Source: Lachnospiraceae bacterium (GTDB lineage: Bacteria; Bacillota; Clostridia; Lachnospirales; Lachnospiraceae). Taken from it: DNA of 64,000 bases. Both the position numbers and the translations under genes were made by a program. Of this stretch, positions 44,917-53,200 are shown in pieces. Numbering within the stretch: position 1 is the first letter of the stretch; each line of letters opens with the position of its first letter. The stretch covers positions 42,380 to 106,379 of the forward strand of contig QXWV01000053.1 of NCBI GenBank assembly GCA_009911195.1, in the 5' to 3' direction. The notes beneath the pieces were generated by a model. That model was not told the DNA's origin. It worked only from the letters and a program-made list of their open reading frames with translations, and made no database searches.

Positions 44917-46077
44917 TCATGGCGCAAATTCTTTCATAATATCAGCCACATGCTCCAGCTTCTCCGCCCGGTATGCATTCGCACCACAAAATACCAGTCC
45001 CTGTTCCACATTGCCCTCCACAGCATTTATCAGCGCTTCGGTGATGCAATACGGCGTCTGGTCCGGCCTACAGCTTACAATACAGCTATGGCACCCTTTA
45101 TGGGGAATCCGCCCTTTCATTGTACGTTTTACAAAACTATTGCCAACCGCCCGACCCGGCATCCCTACCGGGCTTTTTACAATAACAATATCCTCTTTTT
45201 TTGCCCGGATATATGCTTCCTTATAAGCATCTGAAGCATCGCATTCATACGTGGTTACAAAACGAGTAGCTATCTGTACGCCGGATGCACCCATGGCAAA
45301 ATATTTTTCTCCATCTTCTCTGCTGTAAATCCCCCCCGCTACTGCCACCGGTATTTTTTTCCCATGCACTTCCCCACACTCATTGACATATTCAATTATT
45401 TTGTGGATTTCTTCATCATAATGCATTGCCTCTATATTTTCCAGTTGCTCTGCCTGAAAACCCAGATGCCCGCCTGCCAATGGCCCTTCTATTACTACCA
45501 TATCCGGCAGCCTATCATATTTTTTCAGCCAATACTTTGTAATTACGTGTACCGATTTCAGGCTGGAAACAATAGGCGCAATCATAGTTTTCGCCTTTTC
45601 TACAAGGCCCGGCAGCATCATGGGAAGCCCTGCCCCGGAAATAATCATATCCGCACCTGCCTCTACTGCTGCTTTCACATATTCCTCATATTTTTTTGTG
45701 GCCACCATTATATTGACCCCAATCAGCCCGGCAGGCTTATTGCCATTTTCGCCCATTTCCTTCATTCCGGCAGGCTTATTGTTATCCCCCCCCATTGCCT
45801 TTATTCTGGCAACTTCATATTGCTGCCTTTCCGCAATCGCTCTCGCCTTTCCAATCTCCTCTTTGATTGCCCGGAGATTACATCCGATGGGGTCGGCATC
45901 AAATCCCTTATCCCTAAATCCTATTTGGGCTGTCGATATGATACCAATGCCGCCGCAGGCTGCCACAGCCCCGGCCAGGCCGGACAAACTTACCCCTACT
46001 CCCATACCTCCCTGCACTACAGGGATTGGTATGATATAATTGCCTATTTTCAGTGGTTTTAATAAACTATTATTCAT
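44917..46077 (-). CDS. FabK-like NAD(P)H:flavin oxidoreductase / nitronate monooxygenase family
   Basis: A 386-residue TIM-barrel flavoprotein: PVVQGGMGVGVSLSGLAGAV, SGAGLPMMLPGL, VVIEGPLAGGHLGFQ (His near the flavin), VAVAGGIYSREDG and MGASGVQIATRF. A C-terminal Cys cluster (GCHSCIVSCRPDQTPYC) is longer than in FabK. Near residue 105-125 a short segment with two KPAG(M/L) motifs is a tandem insertion. A second enoyl reductase or a nitronate-type enzyme are both possible. ATG at 46077 follows GGAGACAAAA; the leader upstream can form a pseudoknot. Confidence 0.85.
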   Translation of the reverse strand: MNNSLLKPLKIGNYIIPIPVVQGGMGVGVSLSGLAGAVAACGGIGIISTAQIGFRDKGFDADPIGCNLRAIKEEIGKARAIAERQQYEVARIKAMGGDNNKPAGMKEMGENGNKPAGLIGVNIMVATKKYEEYVKAAVEAGADMIISGAGLPMMLPGLVEKAKTMIAPIVSSLKSVHVITKYWLKKYDRLPDMVVIEGPLAGGHLGFQAEQLENIEAMHYDEEIHKIIEYVNECGEVHGKKIPVAVAGGIYSREDGEKYFAMGASGVQIATRFVTTYECDASDAYKEAYIRAKKEDIVIVKSPVGMPGRAVGNSFVKRTMKGRIPHKGCHSCIVSCRPDQTPYCITEALINAVEGNVEQGLVFCGANAYRAEKLEHVADIMKEFAP

Positions 46078-46084
46078 TTTTGTC

Positions 46085-46160
46085 TCCATGGGCACACGCT
46101 TTTTGGCTCAGCTTTGCTGAGGCTTTACGCAATGCAAGTTTGAATATGTGCACACAAACC
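46085..46160 (-). promoter_or_regulatory. Pseudoknot-forming leader, second example
   Basis: On the minus strand GGTTTG (46160-46155), GCACAT (46151-46146), CAAACT (46142-46137) and GTGTGC (46097-46092) are interleaved. The loops of 3 nt (TGT) and 3 nt (ATT) match the yicI leader, and the last loop carries an extra hairpin (CTCAGC-AAA-GCTGAG) and then CCAAAAAGC just before the final arm. GGAGA of the next gene follows. The 90-bp gap to fabZ holds nothing else. Confidence 0.5.
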
Positions 46161-46185
46161 TGGGATTAACAATTTCATTTTTTAT

Positions 46186-46617
46186 TTATGTTCCTATTGC
46201 AAAAGTGAGCTCCGCCTGTACCGCCAGCTTACCATCTACATAAGCTTTCGCATTGCCCAGACCTACAGGCCCTTTTCTTTTCACAATTTCTGTTTCCAGT
46301 ATTAAAACATCCCCTGGCATTACCTTTTTCTTAAATTTTGCTGATTGAATAGCGCCAAAGTATGCTGTTTTCCCTTTAAACTCTGGCTGGCTAAGCAGTG
46401 CCACTGCCCCTGTCTGAGCCAAGGCTTCTACAATCAGAACCCCTGGCATCACCGGCTCTTCGGGAAAATGCCCTGCAAAATAAGGTTCATTATAGGACAC
46501 ACATTTTTTTGCTACTGCCCTTACCCCCGGTTCCAGCTCTTCTATAGTATCTATCAGTAAAAAAGGCTGTCTATGGGGAATAATTTCCATAATTTCCTTT
46601 GTAGTCATCAATGACAT
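46186..46617 (-). CDS. fabZ: 3-hydroxyacyl-ACP dehydratase FabZ
   Basis: A 143-residue hot-dog-fold dehydratase: IIPHRQPFLLID, the catalytic His in YFAGHFPEEPVMPGVL and Glu in LIVEALAQTG. Full length for FabZ. It removes water from 3-hydroxyacyl-ACP. GGAGG precedes the ATG; lies 49 bases after fabF. Confidence 0.95.
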   Translation of the reverse strand: MSLMTTKEIMEIIPHRQPFLLIDTIEELEPGVRAVAKKCVSYNEPYFAGHFPEEPVMPGVLIVEALAQTGAVALLSQPEFKGKTAYFGAIQSAKFKKKVMPGDVLILETEIVKRKGPVGLGNAKAYVDGKLAVQAELTFAIGT

Positions 46618-46666
46618 AATCTATCCTCCAAATATCCGTTATAATCTCCTGGAATCTTTTTCACCA

Positions 46667-47902
46667 TTAGTCTATATATTTTTTTACAACCAACGTGGCG
46701 TTATGCCCGCCAAATCCCAAAGAATTGGAAAGTGCACAGGAAAAGTCCCCTATCACCGCTTCCTTACAATAATCCAAATCGCACTCCTCATCGGGTATCT
46801 GGTATCCGATGGTAGGATGGATATACCCTTCCTCCAATTCCTTCACACAGGTAACAAACTCCACTGCCCCGGCGGCGCCCAAGAGATGCCCTACCATTGA
46901 TTTGGTAGAGTTAATCTTGATATCCTTTGCATGTTCCCCAAACAGTTTCTTAATTGCCCTCGTTTCAAATAAATCATTGTGATGAGTACTTGTGCCATGG
47001 GCATTGATATAGGTAATATCCTCCAATTCCAACCCAGCGTCCTTAATCGCATATTCCATTGCTTTTGCCGCACCTTCCCCATCTTCTGCCGGGGATGTAA
47101 TATGGAAAGCGTCTGCGCTACAGCCATATCCTGCTACTTCCGCATATATTTTTGCCCCTCGCTTTTTCGCATGCTCCAGTTCTTCCAGAATCACTACTGC
47201 AGAACCTTCCCCCATCACAAAACCGCTTCTTTCCTTATCAAAAGGGATGGAACATCTATACTTGTCATTAGAAGAGGTCAATGCGGTAAGCGCAGTAAAA
47301 CCGGCAATCCCAATAGGGGTAATGCTGCTTTCCGTACCTCCTGCCACCATCACTTCGGCTTCCCCATACTGAATGGAACGGAAAGCTTCCCCAATGGAAT
47401 TTGTTCCTGTAGCACAGGCTGTCACCACATTAATATTTTTCCCCTTTAATCCAAACTGGATAGATACATTCCCTGCTGCCATATTGCTTATCATCATAGG
47501 CACCAGCAATGGCCCTATACGCCCCGGCCCCTTTTCCAGTAATCTTCCGTGCTCCCTTTCCATAGCCTGCAAAGAGCCAATTCCTGAACCCACAGAAACG
47601 CCTACCCGGAACGGGTCTTCCTTTTCCATATCAATTCCCGCATCCTCCAATGCCTCTTTTGTCGCTGCAACTGCATACTGGCTGAATAGCTCCATTCGTT
47701 TCGCCGCCTTGAAATCCATATAGTTTTTCCCTTCAAAGCCTTTTACCTCTGCAGCAATCTGGCATTTATACCCCGATGCATCGAATTTAGTAATTGTATC
47801 AAACCCGATTCTGCCTTCCTTTACGCCTGCCCAGAATTCATCTATTCCCAAACCAATAGGGGTAATCGCCCCCATTCCGGTTACTACCACTCTTCTGCTC
47901 AT
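46667..47902 (-). CDS. fabF: Beta-ketoacyl-ACP synthase II
   Basis: A 411-residue elongating condensing enzyme: catalytic Cys in VTACATGTNSIGEAF, His in NAHGTSTHHND and His in KSMVGHLLGAAGAVE. Standard length. The ribosome site AGGAGAAGG lies in a leader that also contains a 101-bp tandem repeat. Confidence 0.95.
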   Translation of the reverse strand: MSRRVVVTGMGAITPIGLGIDEFWAGVKEGRIGFDTITKFDASGYKCQIAAEVKGFEGKNYMDFKAAKRMELFSQYAVAATKEALEDAGIDMEKEDPFRVGVSVGSGIGSLQAMEREHGRLLEKGPGRIGPLLVPMMISNMAAGNVSIQFGLKGKNINVVTACATGTNSIGEAFRSIQYGEAEVMVAGGTESSITPIGIAGFTALTALTSSNDKYRCSIPFDKERSGFVMGEGSAVVILEELEHAKKRGAKIYAEVAGYGCSADAFHITSPAEDGEGAAKAMEYAIKDAGLELEDITYINAHGTSTHHNDLFETRAIKKLFGEHAKDIKINSTKSMVGHLLGAAGAVEFVTCVKELEEGYIHPTIGYQIPDEECDLDYCKEAVIGDFSCALSNSLGFGGHNATLVVKKYID

Positions 47903-47920
47903 TTTTCCTTCTCCTATTTT

Positions 47921-48121
47921 AATTCCGCAAATACCCCTCCAGTGCCTTAATGGCCAAAGCTAGTTCCGGCCGCTTATGCTCCCACAATTCCTCTGCTCTC
48001 TAAATGGGTTTTTGCTGTTTCAGTTCCGATAATACCTTTCCAGCCCCTCATCGGCCAGAGCTAGTTCCGGCCGCTTACGCACCCGCAAACCCTCTGCGCT
48101 CTGGACGTGTTTTCTGTTTTA
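47921..48121. repeat. 101-bp tandem repeat between fabG and fabF
   Basis: Two diverged copies (47921-48021 and 48022-48121) share GGCC(A)RAGCTAGTTCCGGCC and the flanks. On the minus strand both copies can encode a related 27-codon tail (..KRPELALA..LE.Y.RN, stop), ending TGA in one and TAA in the other, without a start codon. It may be remains of a duplicated gene end or an RNA structure. Nothing else is seen in this 246-bp gap. Confidence 0.7.
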
Positions 48122-48148
48122 GTTACTCTTAAACCCTCTCCCTAGTTT

Positions 48149-48889
48149 TTAGATGGCCATCCCGCCATCTACGGAAATTATCTGGCCGGTAATATAGGAT
48201 GCCTTGTCGCTGGCCAAAAATGCTACCATTTCCGCTATATCTTTCGTCTGCCCTGCCCTTTTCAAAGGAATCTGGGCGATAATAGCTTCTTTTGCGCTAT
48301 CGCTCATGGCCTGGGTCATGTCCGTGTCAATATAGCCTGGCGCTACAGCATTAACCGTAATGTTCCTGCTGGCCAATTCTTTAGCCAGACTCTTTGTCAG
48401 GCCGATAACGCCCGCTTTAGATGCCGCATAATTCGCCTGGCCCGCATTTCCTAACACACCGGATACAGAAGATAAATTGATAATTCTCCCTGCCCTCTGT
48501 TTTAGAAAGGCACGATACATATGTTTTATTGTATTGAAAGTACCTTTCAAATTTGTATCCACTACTGCATCGAAATCTTCCTCGGACATTTTAATCATCA
48601 AATTATCTTTTGTAATTCCTGCATTATTTATCAATATGTCGATATGCCCAAATACAGAAAGCATATCGGTTATCATTTTTCCGGAAGCTTCATAGTCCGC
48701 TACCGAACATTGTACCGCTTCCGCCCTTCTTCCCATTTTCTCTATTTGCGCTTTTACTTCTGCTGCTTTTTCTTCCGAGCCATTGTAATTTACTATTACA
48801 TCCGCCCCATACCCTGCCAGGGTCAAAGCAATTTCTCTTCCGATTCCCCTGCTTGCCCCCGTTACAAGAGCAACTTTTCCTTCCAGCAT
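48149..48889 (-). CDS. fabG: 3-oxoacyl-ACP reductase
   Basis: A 246-residue short-chain dehydrogenase: [13 protein letters not shown] (NADPH loop), [11 protein letters not shown] (NAG), Ser in [14 protein letters not shown] catalytic Tyr/Lys and [14 protein letters not shown]. Position between fabD and fabF fixes the role. ATG at 48889 is chosen because GGGAG lies 7 bases before it and the protein then starts [11 protein letters not shown]. Confidence 0.95.
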   Translation of the reverse strand: MLEGKVALVTGASRGIGREIALTLAGYGADVIVNYNGSEEKAAEVKAQIEKMGRRAEAVQCSVADYEASGKMITDMLSVFGHIDILINNAGITKDNLMIKMSEEDFDAVVDTNLKGTFNTIKHMYRAFLKQRAGRIINLSSVSGVLGNAGQANYAASKAGVIGLTKSLAKELASRNITVNAVAPGYIDTDMTQAMSDSAKEAIIAQIPLKRAGQTKDIAEMVAFLASDKASYITGQIISVDGGMAI

Positions 48890-49004
48890 ATCTTTTCTCC
48901 CTTCCATAATAAAAGTTTCCGGGCAATGAGCCATCAACTTTATCAATTATTATGACAATATATCCTATGAAAAGCCTTCTGCCCCATGTGGCCAAACTAC
49001 CTTA

Positions 49005-49925
49005 TTACCCCAGGTTTCCGCATAATTTCTCTAAATCTTCTACTTTTTCTATATTTATAACCTTTACATTCCTGTTTATCTTACGCATAAAACCTGAAAG
49101 CGTCTTCCCAGGTCCTATTTCCACAAAACTGTCCACACCATCCGCTATCATTCTCTCCACACTCTGCTGCCACCGTACCGAAGAAGCAACTTGCTGCATT
49201 AGCAATTGTTTCACCTGGTTTTTATCCGTAACATAATCCGCTGTCACATTAGCCAAATAAGGAATGCGGATATCGTGGATTTCGGTTTCTTCCAACACTG
49301 CCCCTAACTTTTCCCCTGCTTCTTTCAACATGATGGAATGGAATGGCCCACTTACATTCAAAGGAATGCATCGCCTTGCCCCCGCTTCTGCCAAAGTCTG
49401 GGAAGCCCTATCCACCGCTTCTGCCTGCCCTGTAATTACAATCTGCCCAGGGCAGTTATAATTTGCTATGCCAACTATCCCATCCGTCTCTTCGCATATC
49501 TTTTCAATAATATCCGCGTCCAGCCCCAGCACCGCTGCCATGCCGCCGCCATGGGGAACTGCCTCCTGCATGTAAATGCCCCGCTTTCTCACTACCCTAA
49601 ATGCATCTTCCCCACTCATCGCCCCTGACGCTACAAGTGCCCCGTATTCTCCAAGGCTCAGCCCTGCCGCTACATCCGGCGTATATCCTTTTTCTTCCAC
49701 CGCCTTTAAAACAGCAACTTCCATGGCCAGCATTGCTATCTGCGTATATTCCGTAATATCAATTTTAGTATTTTCTTCAAAACAAAGCTCTGCCACGTCC
49801 AAATCCGATGCTTTCGAGGCCAAATCAAACATTTTCCTGCTTACCGGAATCTGCTCATAAAAATCTTTCCCCATTCCAATATATTGTGCCCCCTGTCCGG
49901 GGAAAATAAATGCCGTTTTACCCAT
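49005..49925 (-). CDS. fabD: Malonyl-CoA:ACP transacylase
   Basis: A 306-residue acyl transferase: FIFPGQGAQYIGMGKDF, nucleophile Ser in GLSLGEYGAL, His in SGPFHSIML and FVEIGPGKTLSGF. It loads malonyl groups on ACP. A terminator and a FabT-like site lie upstream, so it probably begins a second transcription unit. Confidence 0.95.
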   Translation of the reverse strand: MGKTAFIFPGQGAQYIGMGKDFYEQIPVSRKMFDLASKASDLDVAELCFEENTKIDITEYTQIAMLAMEVAVLKAVEEKGYTPDVAAGLSLGEYGALVASGAMSGEDAFRVVRKRGIYMQEAVPHGGGMAAVLGLDADIIEKICEETDGIVGIANYNCPGQIVITGQAEAVDRASQTLAEAGARRCIPLNVSGPFHSIMLKEAGEKLGAVLEETEIHDIRIPYLANVTADYVTDKNQVKQLLMQQVASSVRWQQSVERMIADGVDSFVEIGPGKTLSGFMRKINRNVKVINIEKVEDLEKLCGNLG

Positions 49926-49951
49926 AGTTCCACTACCCTTCCCTTGATTAT

Positions 49952-49964
49952 TTTGAAATTCAAA
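49952..49964. promoter_or_regulatory. Putative FabT operator upstream of fabD
   Basis: TTTGA-AAT-TCAAA, a perfect match to the dyad TTTGA-N3-TCAAA bound by FabT-type MarR repressors in Firmicutes, 27 bases before the fabD ATG and just after a terminator. Confidence 0.65.
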
Positions 49965-49975
49965 TTATTATCCTT

Positions 49976-50001
49976 AAAAAAAAGTTGGCTATACAGCCAA
50001 C
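49976..50001 (-). terminator. Rho-independent terminator after fabK
   Basis: GTTGGCT / AGCCAAC (7 bp, ATAC loop) followed by eight T on the minus strand, 83 bases after the fabK stop. It should separate acpP-fabK from fabD onward, at least in part. Confidence 0.85.
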
Positions 50002-50083
50002 TCAATAAGAATTGCCCTACACTTTATGTTGGTTTTTCATAAGGCTTTGCCCTATTTTGCCAAGACAGTATATTCTATCAAAA

Positions 50084-51007
50084 TCAACCTTTCAGCAAAC
50101 GTTCTGCCTGTGCAGTTATACCTTCAATGATATCCTTGCAGCTTTTTTCTTCTTTTATTAAGCCTGCAATCTGCCCTGCCATTACCGTTCCGTTTACCAC
50201 ATCCCCATCCATGACCGCATTTCTCAGGGAACCGAGTGTCAAATGCTCCAGGTCTTCAAAAGAGGCCCCCTCTTTTTCCAGGCGCAGATATTCCCTGGTC
50301 ATTTTGTTACGGATAGAACGGACAGGATGCCCAGTGCTCCTTCCCGTCACTTCGGAATCGATATCCTTCGCCCCGATTATCTTTTGCTTATAGTTGCTAT
50401 GTACAATGGATTCTTTAGCAGTTACAAAAACCGTTCCCATTTGCACTGCTTCCGCGCCTAACATTATGGCCGCAGCCATCCCCCGGCCGTCCGCAATACC
50501 TCCGGCAGCCACTACAGGAATATTTACTGCATCCACTACCTGGGGAACTAAAGTCATTGTGGTCGCTTCCCCGATATGGCCGCCAGATTCCATGCCTTCG
50601 GCCACTACCGCATCCGCCCCAGCCCGCTCCATCAGTTTCGCCATGGCCACGCTGGCCACTACCGGAATTACCTTTACCCCAGCATTTTTCCACATTTCCA
50701 TGTATTTGCCCGGATTTCCTGCCCCGGTGGTAACCACCTTGACCCCTTCTTCTATCACGATTTTAGCCACTTCTTCCGCATTGGGGTTCAGCAGCATAAC
50801 GTTCACCCCTATAGGCTTATCCGTTAGCTTTTTGGCTTCACGTATCTGCTCCCTGACAATTTCCGGCGGTGCACTGGCGGCACCGATTAATCCCAGCCCT
50901 CCGGCTTCCGATACGGCTGCTGCCAAATGATATTCCGCAACCCACGCCATGCCGCCCTGTATCACTGGATATTCAATTCCCAGCAATTCCGTTATTCTCG
51001 TTTTCAT
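50084..51007 (-). CDS. fabK: Enoyl-ACP reductase II (FMN-dependent)
   Basis: A 307-residue FabK: YPVIQGGMAWVAEYHLAAAV, GLGLIGAASAPPEIVREQI, GAGNPGKYM, AEGMESGGHIGE (His144-type residue), VVAAGGIADGRGMAAAI and GAEAVQMGTVFV. It reduces the enoyl bond in the last step of each elongation cycle. Next to acpP. No FabI is seen. Confidence 0.93.
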   Translation of the reverse strand: MKTRITELLGIEYPVIQGGMAWVAEYHLAAAVSEAGGLGLIGAASAPPEIVREQIREAKKLTDKPIGVNVMLLNPNAEEVAKIVIEEGVKVVTTGAGNPGKYMEMWKNAGVKVIPVVASVAMAKLMERAGADAVVAEGMESGGHIGEATTMTLVPQVVDAVNIPVVAAGGIADGRGMAAAIMLGAEAVQMGTVFVTAKESIVHSNYKQKIIGAKDIDSEVTGRSTGHPVRSIRNKMTREYLRLEKEGASFEDLEHLTLGSLRNAVMDGDVVNGTVMAGQIAGLIKEEKSCKDIIEGITAQAERLLKG

Positions 51008-51047
51008 TTAAATATCCATTCCCTTTCCGCAATCTGTAATATGGAGC

Positions 51048-51281
51048 TTAAGCTTCCACGCCTTTGCTCTTCATATATTCGATGACAGCGCCTACTGTTG
51101 TAAGCTGCTCCAAATCTTCTGACGGGATTTCAATCTGGTATTCTTCTTCAAAAGCCATAACCAGTTCAAATAAATCCAGGGAATCCACACCCAAATCATC
51201 TTTAAAGGAAGATTCTTCTGTAATTTCTACTCCATCTAAATTTAACTGTTCCTGGATGATTTCTTTTACTCTTTCTAACAT
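51048..51281 (-). CDS. acpP: Acyl carrier protein
   Basis: A 77-residue acidic helical protein with the phosphopantetheine site GVDSLDLFELVMAFEEEY (Ser34). It carries the growing acyl chain. First gene after a strong promoter that overlaps a FabT-like operator; GAAGGAG precedes the ATG. Confidence 0.95.
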   Translation of the reverse strand: MLERVKEIIQEQLNLDGVEITEESSFKDDLGVDSLDLFELVMAFEEEYQIEIPSEDLEQLTTVGAVIEYMKSKGVEA

Positions 51282-51324
51282 TGTACTATTCTCCTTCTCA
51301 ATCCAATTTTTAACTTTTTAATAT

Positions 51325-51365
51325 TTTGATATTCAAAGTATATTATCCCGTTTTCGATTTGTCAA
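51325..51365 (-). promoter_or_regulatory. acpP promoter overlapped by a FabT-type operator
   Basis: TTGACA (51365-51360) and TATACT (51342-51337) are 17 bases apart on the minus strand, close to consensus. TTTGA-TAT-TCAAA (51325-51337) begins inside the -10 box, so a bound repressor would block initiation. The same box occurs upstream of fabD. The fabT gene itself is not in the window. Confidence 0.75.
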
Positions 51366-51397
51366 CTAGTTTTTATCATTTTGTTTTCCCAATCGTG

Positions 51398-52147
51398 TCA
51401 GGTCATCGCCGCCCCGTCTACAGAAAGGATTTCCCCTGTGACATAGCTTGCCATATCGCTTGCCAGGAAAAGGAATGCATTGGCAACATCTTCCGGTTCT
51501 CCCACACGTCCCAACGGAATCGTAGCGATTAACGGTTTAATCATTTCTTCCGGCAAAGCTGCCACCATATCCGTCCTGGTAATGCCTGGTGCCACTGCAT
51601 TAACCCTTATATTATCCTTCCCCAACTCTCTTGCCAACGATTTTGTCATACCGTTTACCGCAAATTTGGAAGTAGGATATCCCACGCCGGAGGGTTGGCC
51701 ATAAATGCTCACCATCGAACTGGTATTTAAAATAACCCCGCCCCCCTGCTCTTTCATAACCTTAGCGGCTGCCTGCGCACAATTAAATACCGCATTCACA
51801 TTCAGCGCCATAATTTTGCCAAAATCCTCCGGTTTATAATCATACAGTTTATCTCTGGCTGAAATGCCTGCGTTATTTACCATAATATCCAAAGTACCAA
51901 ATGTTTCTTTTGTCACTTCTATGGCCTTCGCCACTTCTTCCGGGTTCTGCAAATCCGGGCACAGCCCGATTACCTTATAGTCCGGGTTTTCTGCTCTCAG
52001 TTTCCCCAAAGCTTTATCCACCGTTTCCTGCCTTGAACCGCACAGCGCCACTGCTGCCCCATTATCCAGATACAGTTTCACAATAGCAAAGCCAATCCCT
52101 CTTGTACCGCCCGTTACCATCGCTGTTTTTCCTTTCAGCAGTTCCAT
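51398..52147 (-). CDS. Short-chain dehydrogenase/reductase (FabG-like, BaiA-resembling)
   Basis: A 249-residue SDR: VTGGTRGIGFAIVKLYLDNG, NNAGISARDK, Ser in NTSSMVSIYG, YPTSK catalytic Tyr/Lys, IRVNAVAPGITRTDM and LASDMASYVTGEILSVDG. The N-terminal part recalls BaiA-type 3-hydroxysteroid dehydrogenases of gut clostridia, but 3-oxoacyl-ACP reductase function is also possible given the adjacent fab genes. AGGAGG precedes the ATG. It has no FabT-like box of its own. Confidence 0.8.
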   Translation of the reverse strand: MELLKGKTAMVTGGTRGIGFAIVKLYLDNGAAVALCGSRQETVDKALGKLRAENPDYKVIGLCPDLQNPEEVAKAIEVTKETFGTLDIMVNNAGISARDKLYDYKPEDFGKIMALNVNAVFNCAQAAAKVMKEQGGGVILNTSSMVSIYGQPSGVGYPTSKFAVNGMTKSLARELGKDNIRVNAVAPGITRTDMVAALPEEMIKPLIATIPLGRVGEPEDVANAFLFLASDMASYVTGEILSVDGAAMT

Positions 52148-52233
52148 TTTAAATACCTCCTTTTCTATAATAATGCAGTTTCATCCCTGCATTTTCCAAA
52201 CATACTTTAATCATACCGCTTCCGGCGTCAATG

Positions 52234-53073
52234 TCAAGATAAAAGCATCCTATATACATCCCGCTTCCCCATATCCCTGTCCTTGGCTACCCTTTTCATT
52301 GCTTCCTTCCGCTCCACTCCCTGTTCCTCATAATATCTCATATGTTCCTCTATGGACATTTCCTTCCATGCCTGCACCGCTTCCTCTTTTTTCTCCTCTA
52401 TGCTCTTCCCCTGGATTACCAGTACGTATTCCCCCCTAGGCTCATTTTCCTTATAATAGTCTAAAGCCCCTTCCAACGTGGTAGGCATTACCGTCTCGAA
52501 CTTTTTTGTTAATTCCCGGCATATGGTAAGTTTTCTGTTCCCCAGTACATCCTTCAGCCCTTCCAACGTCTTTACCAAATGATGCGGCGCTTCATACACA
52601 ATGATTGTCCGGCTCTCCTGAACCAACTCCTCCAGCACCGCCCTCCGCTCCCTTTTATCCTGGGGCAGAAAACCCTCGAAGCAAAATCTCCTTGTACTTA
52701 ACCCGGATAGCGTAAGGGCAGTAATACAGGCTGCTGCCCCCGGCAGCGAAGTAACCCGGATTCCTGCTTCCTGGCAAAAGTTTACCAGGGTTTCCCCCGG
52801 GTCTGAAATCGCCGGAGTCCCCGCATCCGTAATCAGCGCCACGTTCTTTCCCTCTTTCATCACCCCTATAAGATAATGTGCCTTTTCCACCCTATTATAT
52901 TCATGATAACTGGTCATCGGCGTTTTTATCTGAAAATGGTTCAAAAGTTTTAAGCTATTCCTTGTATCCTCTGCCGCTATCATATCTACATTTTTCAGCG
53001 TATCCACCACCCGAAATGTAATATCTTCCAAATTCCCAATCGGCGTAGCACATAAATATAACATTCCGCTCAT
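52234..53073 (-). CDS. rsmI: 16S rRNA (cytidine-1402-2'-O)-methyltransferase
   Basis: A 279-residue tetrapyrrole-methylase-fold enzyme: LYLCATPIGNLEDITFR, AAEDTRNSLKLLNHF, LITDAGTPAISDPG, LPGAAACITALTLSG and FCFEGFLPQDKRER are diagnostic. Start at 53073 is set by AAGGAG 7 bases upstream. Part of the conserved yaaT-trmN6-rsmI group. Confidence 0.95.
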   Translation of the reverse strand: MSGMLYLCATPIGNLEDITFRVVDTLKNVDMIAAEDTRNSLKLLNHFQIKTPMTSYHEYNRVEKAHYLIGVMKEGKNVALITDAGTPAISDPGETLVNFCQEAGIRVTSLPGAAACITALTLSGLSTRRFCFEGFLPQDKRERRAVLEELVQESRTIIVYEAPHHLVKTLEGLKDVLGNRKLTICRELTKKFETVMPTTLEGALDYYKENEPRGEYVLVIQGKSIEEKKEEAVQAWKEMSIEEHMRYYEEQGVERKEAMKRVAKDRDMGKRDVYRMLLS

Positions 53074-53200
53074 TTCCTGTCTCCTTATCCTATTACAGCA
53101 GTACAAGTCCTTACAAAAAAACTGCAGCCCCGGCATTTTCCGGTAATAATTGCATTTCTCTTAGGCTGCGTATTTTGCAGCACTAGAAAAGCTTCATTTC

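Noticed and set aside
45364..46062. Open frame of 232 codons on the plus strand
   Set aside because: Antisense to the FabK-like gene; Cys/His-rich low-complexity translation typical of shadow frames.
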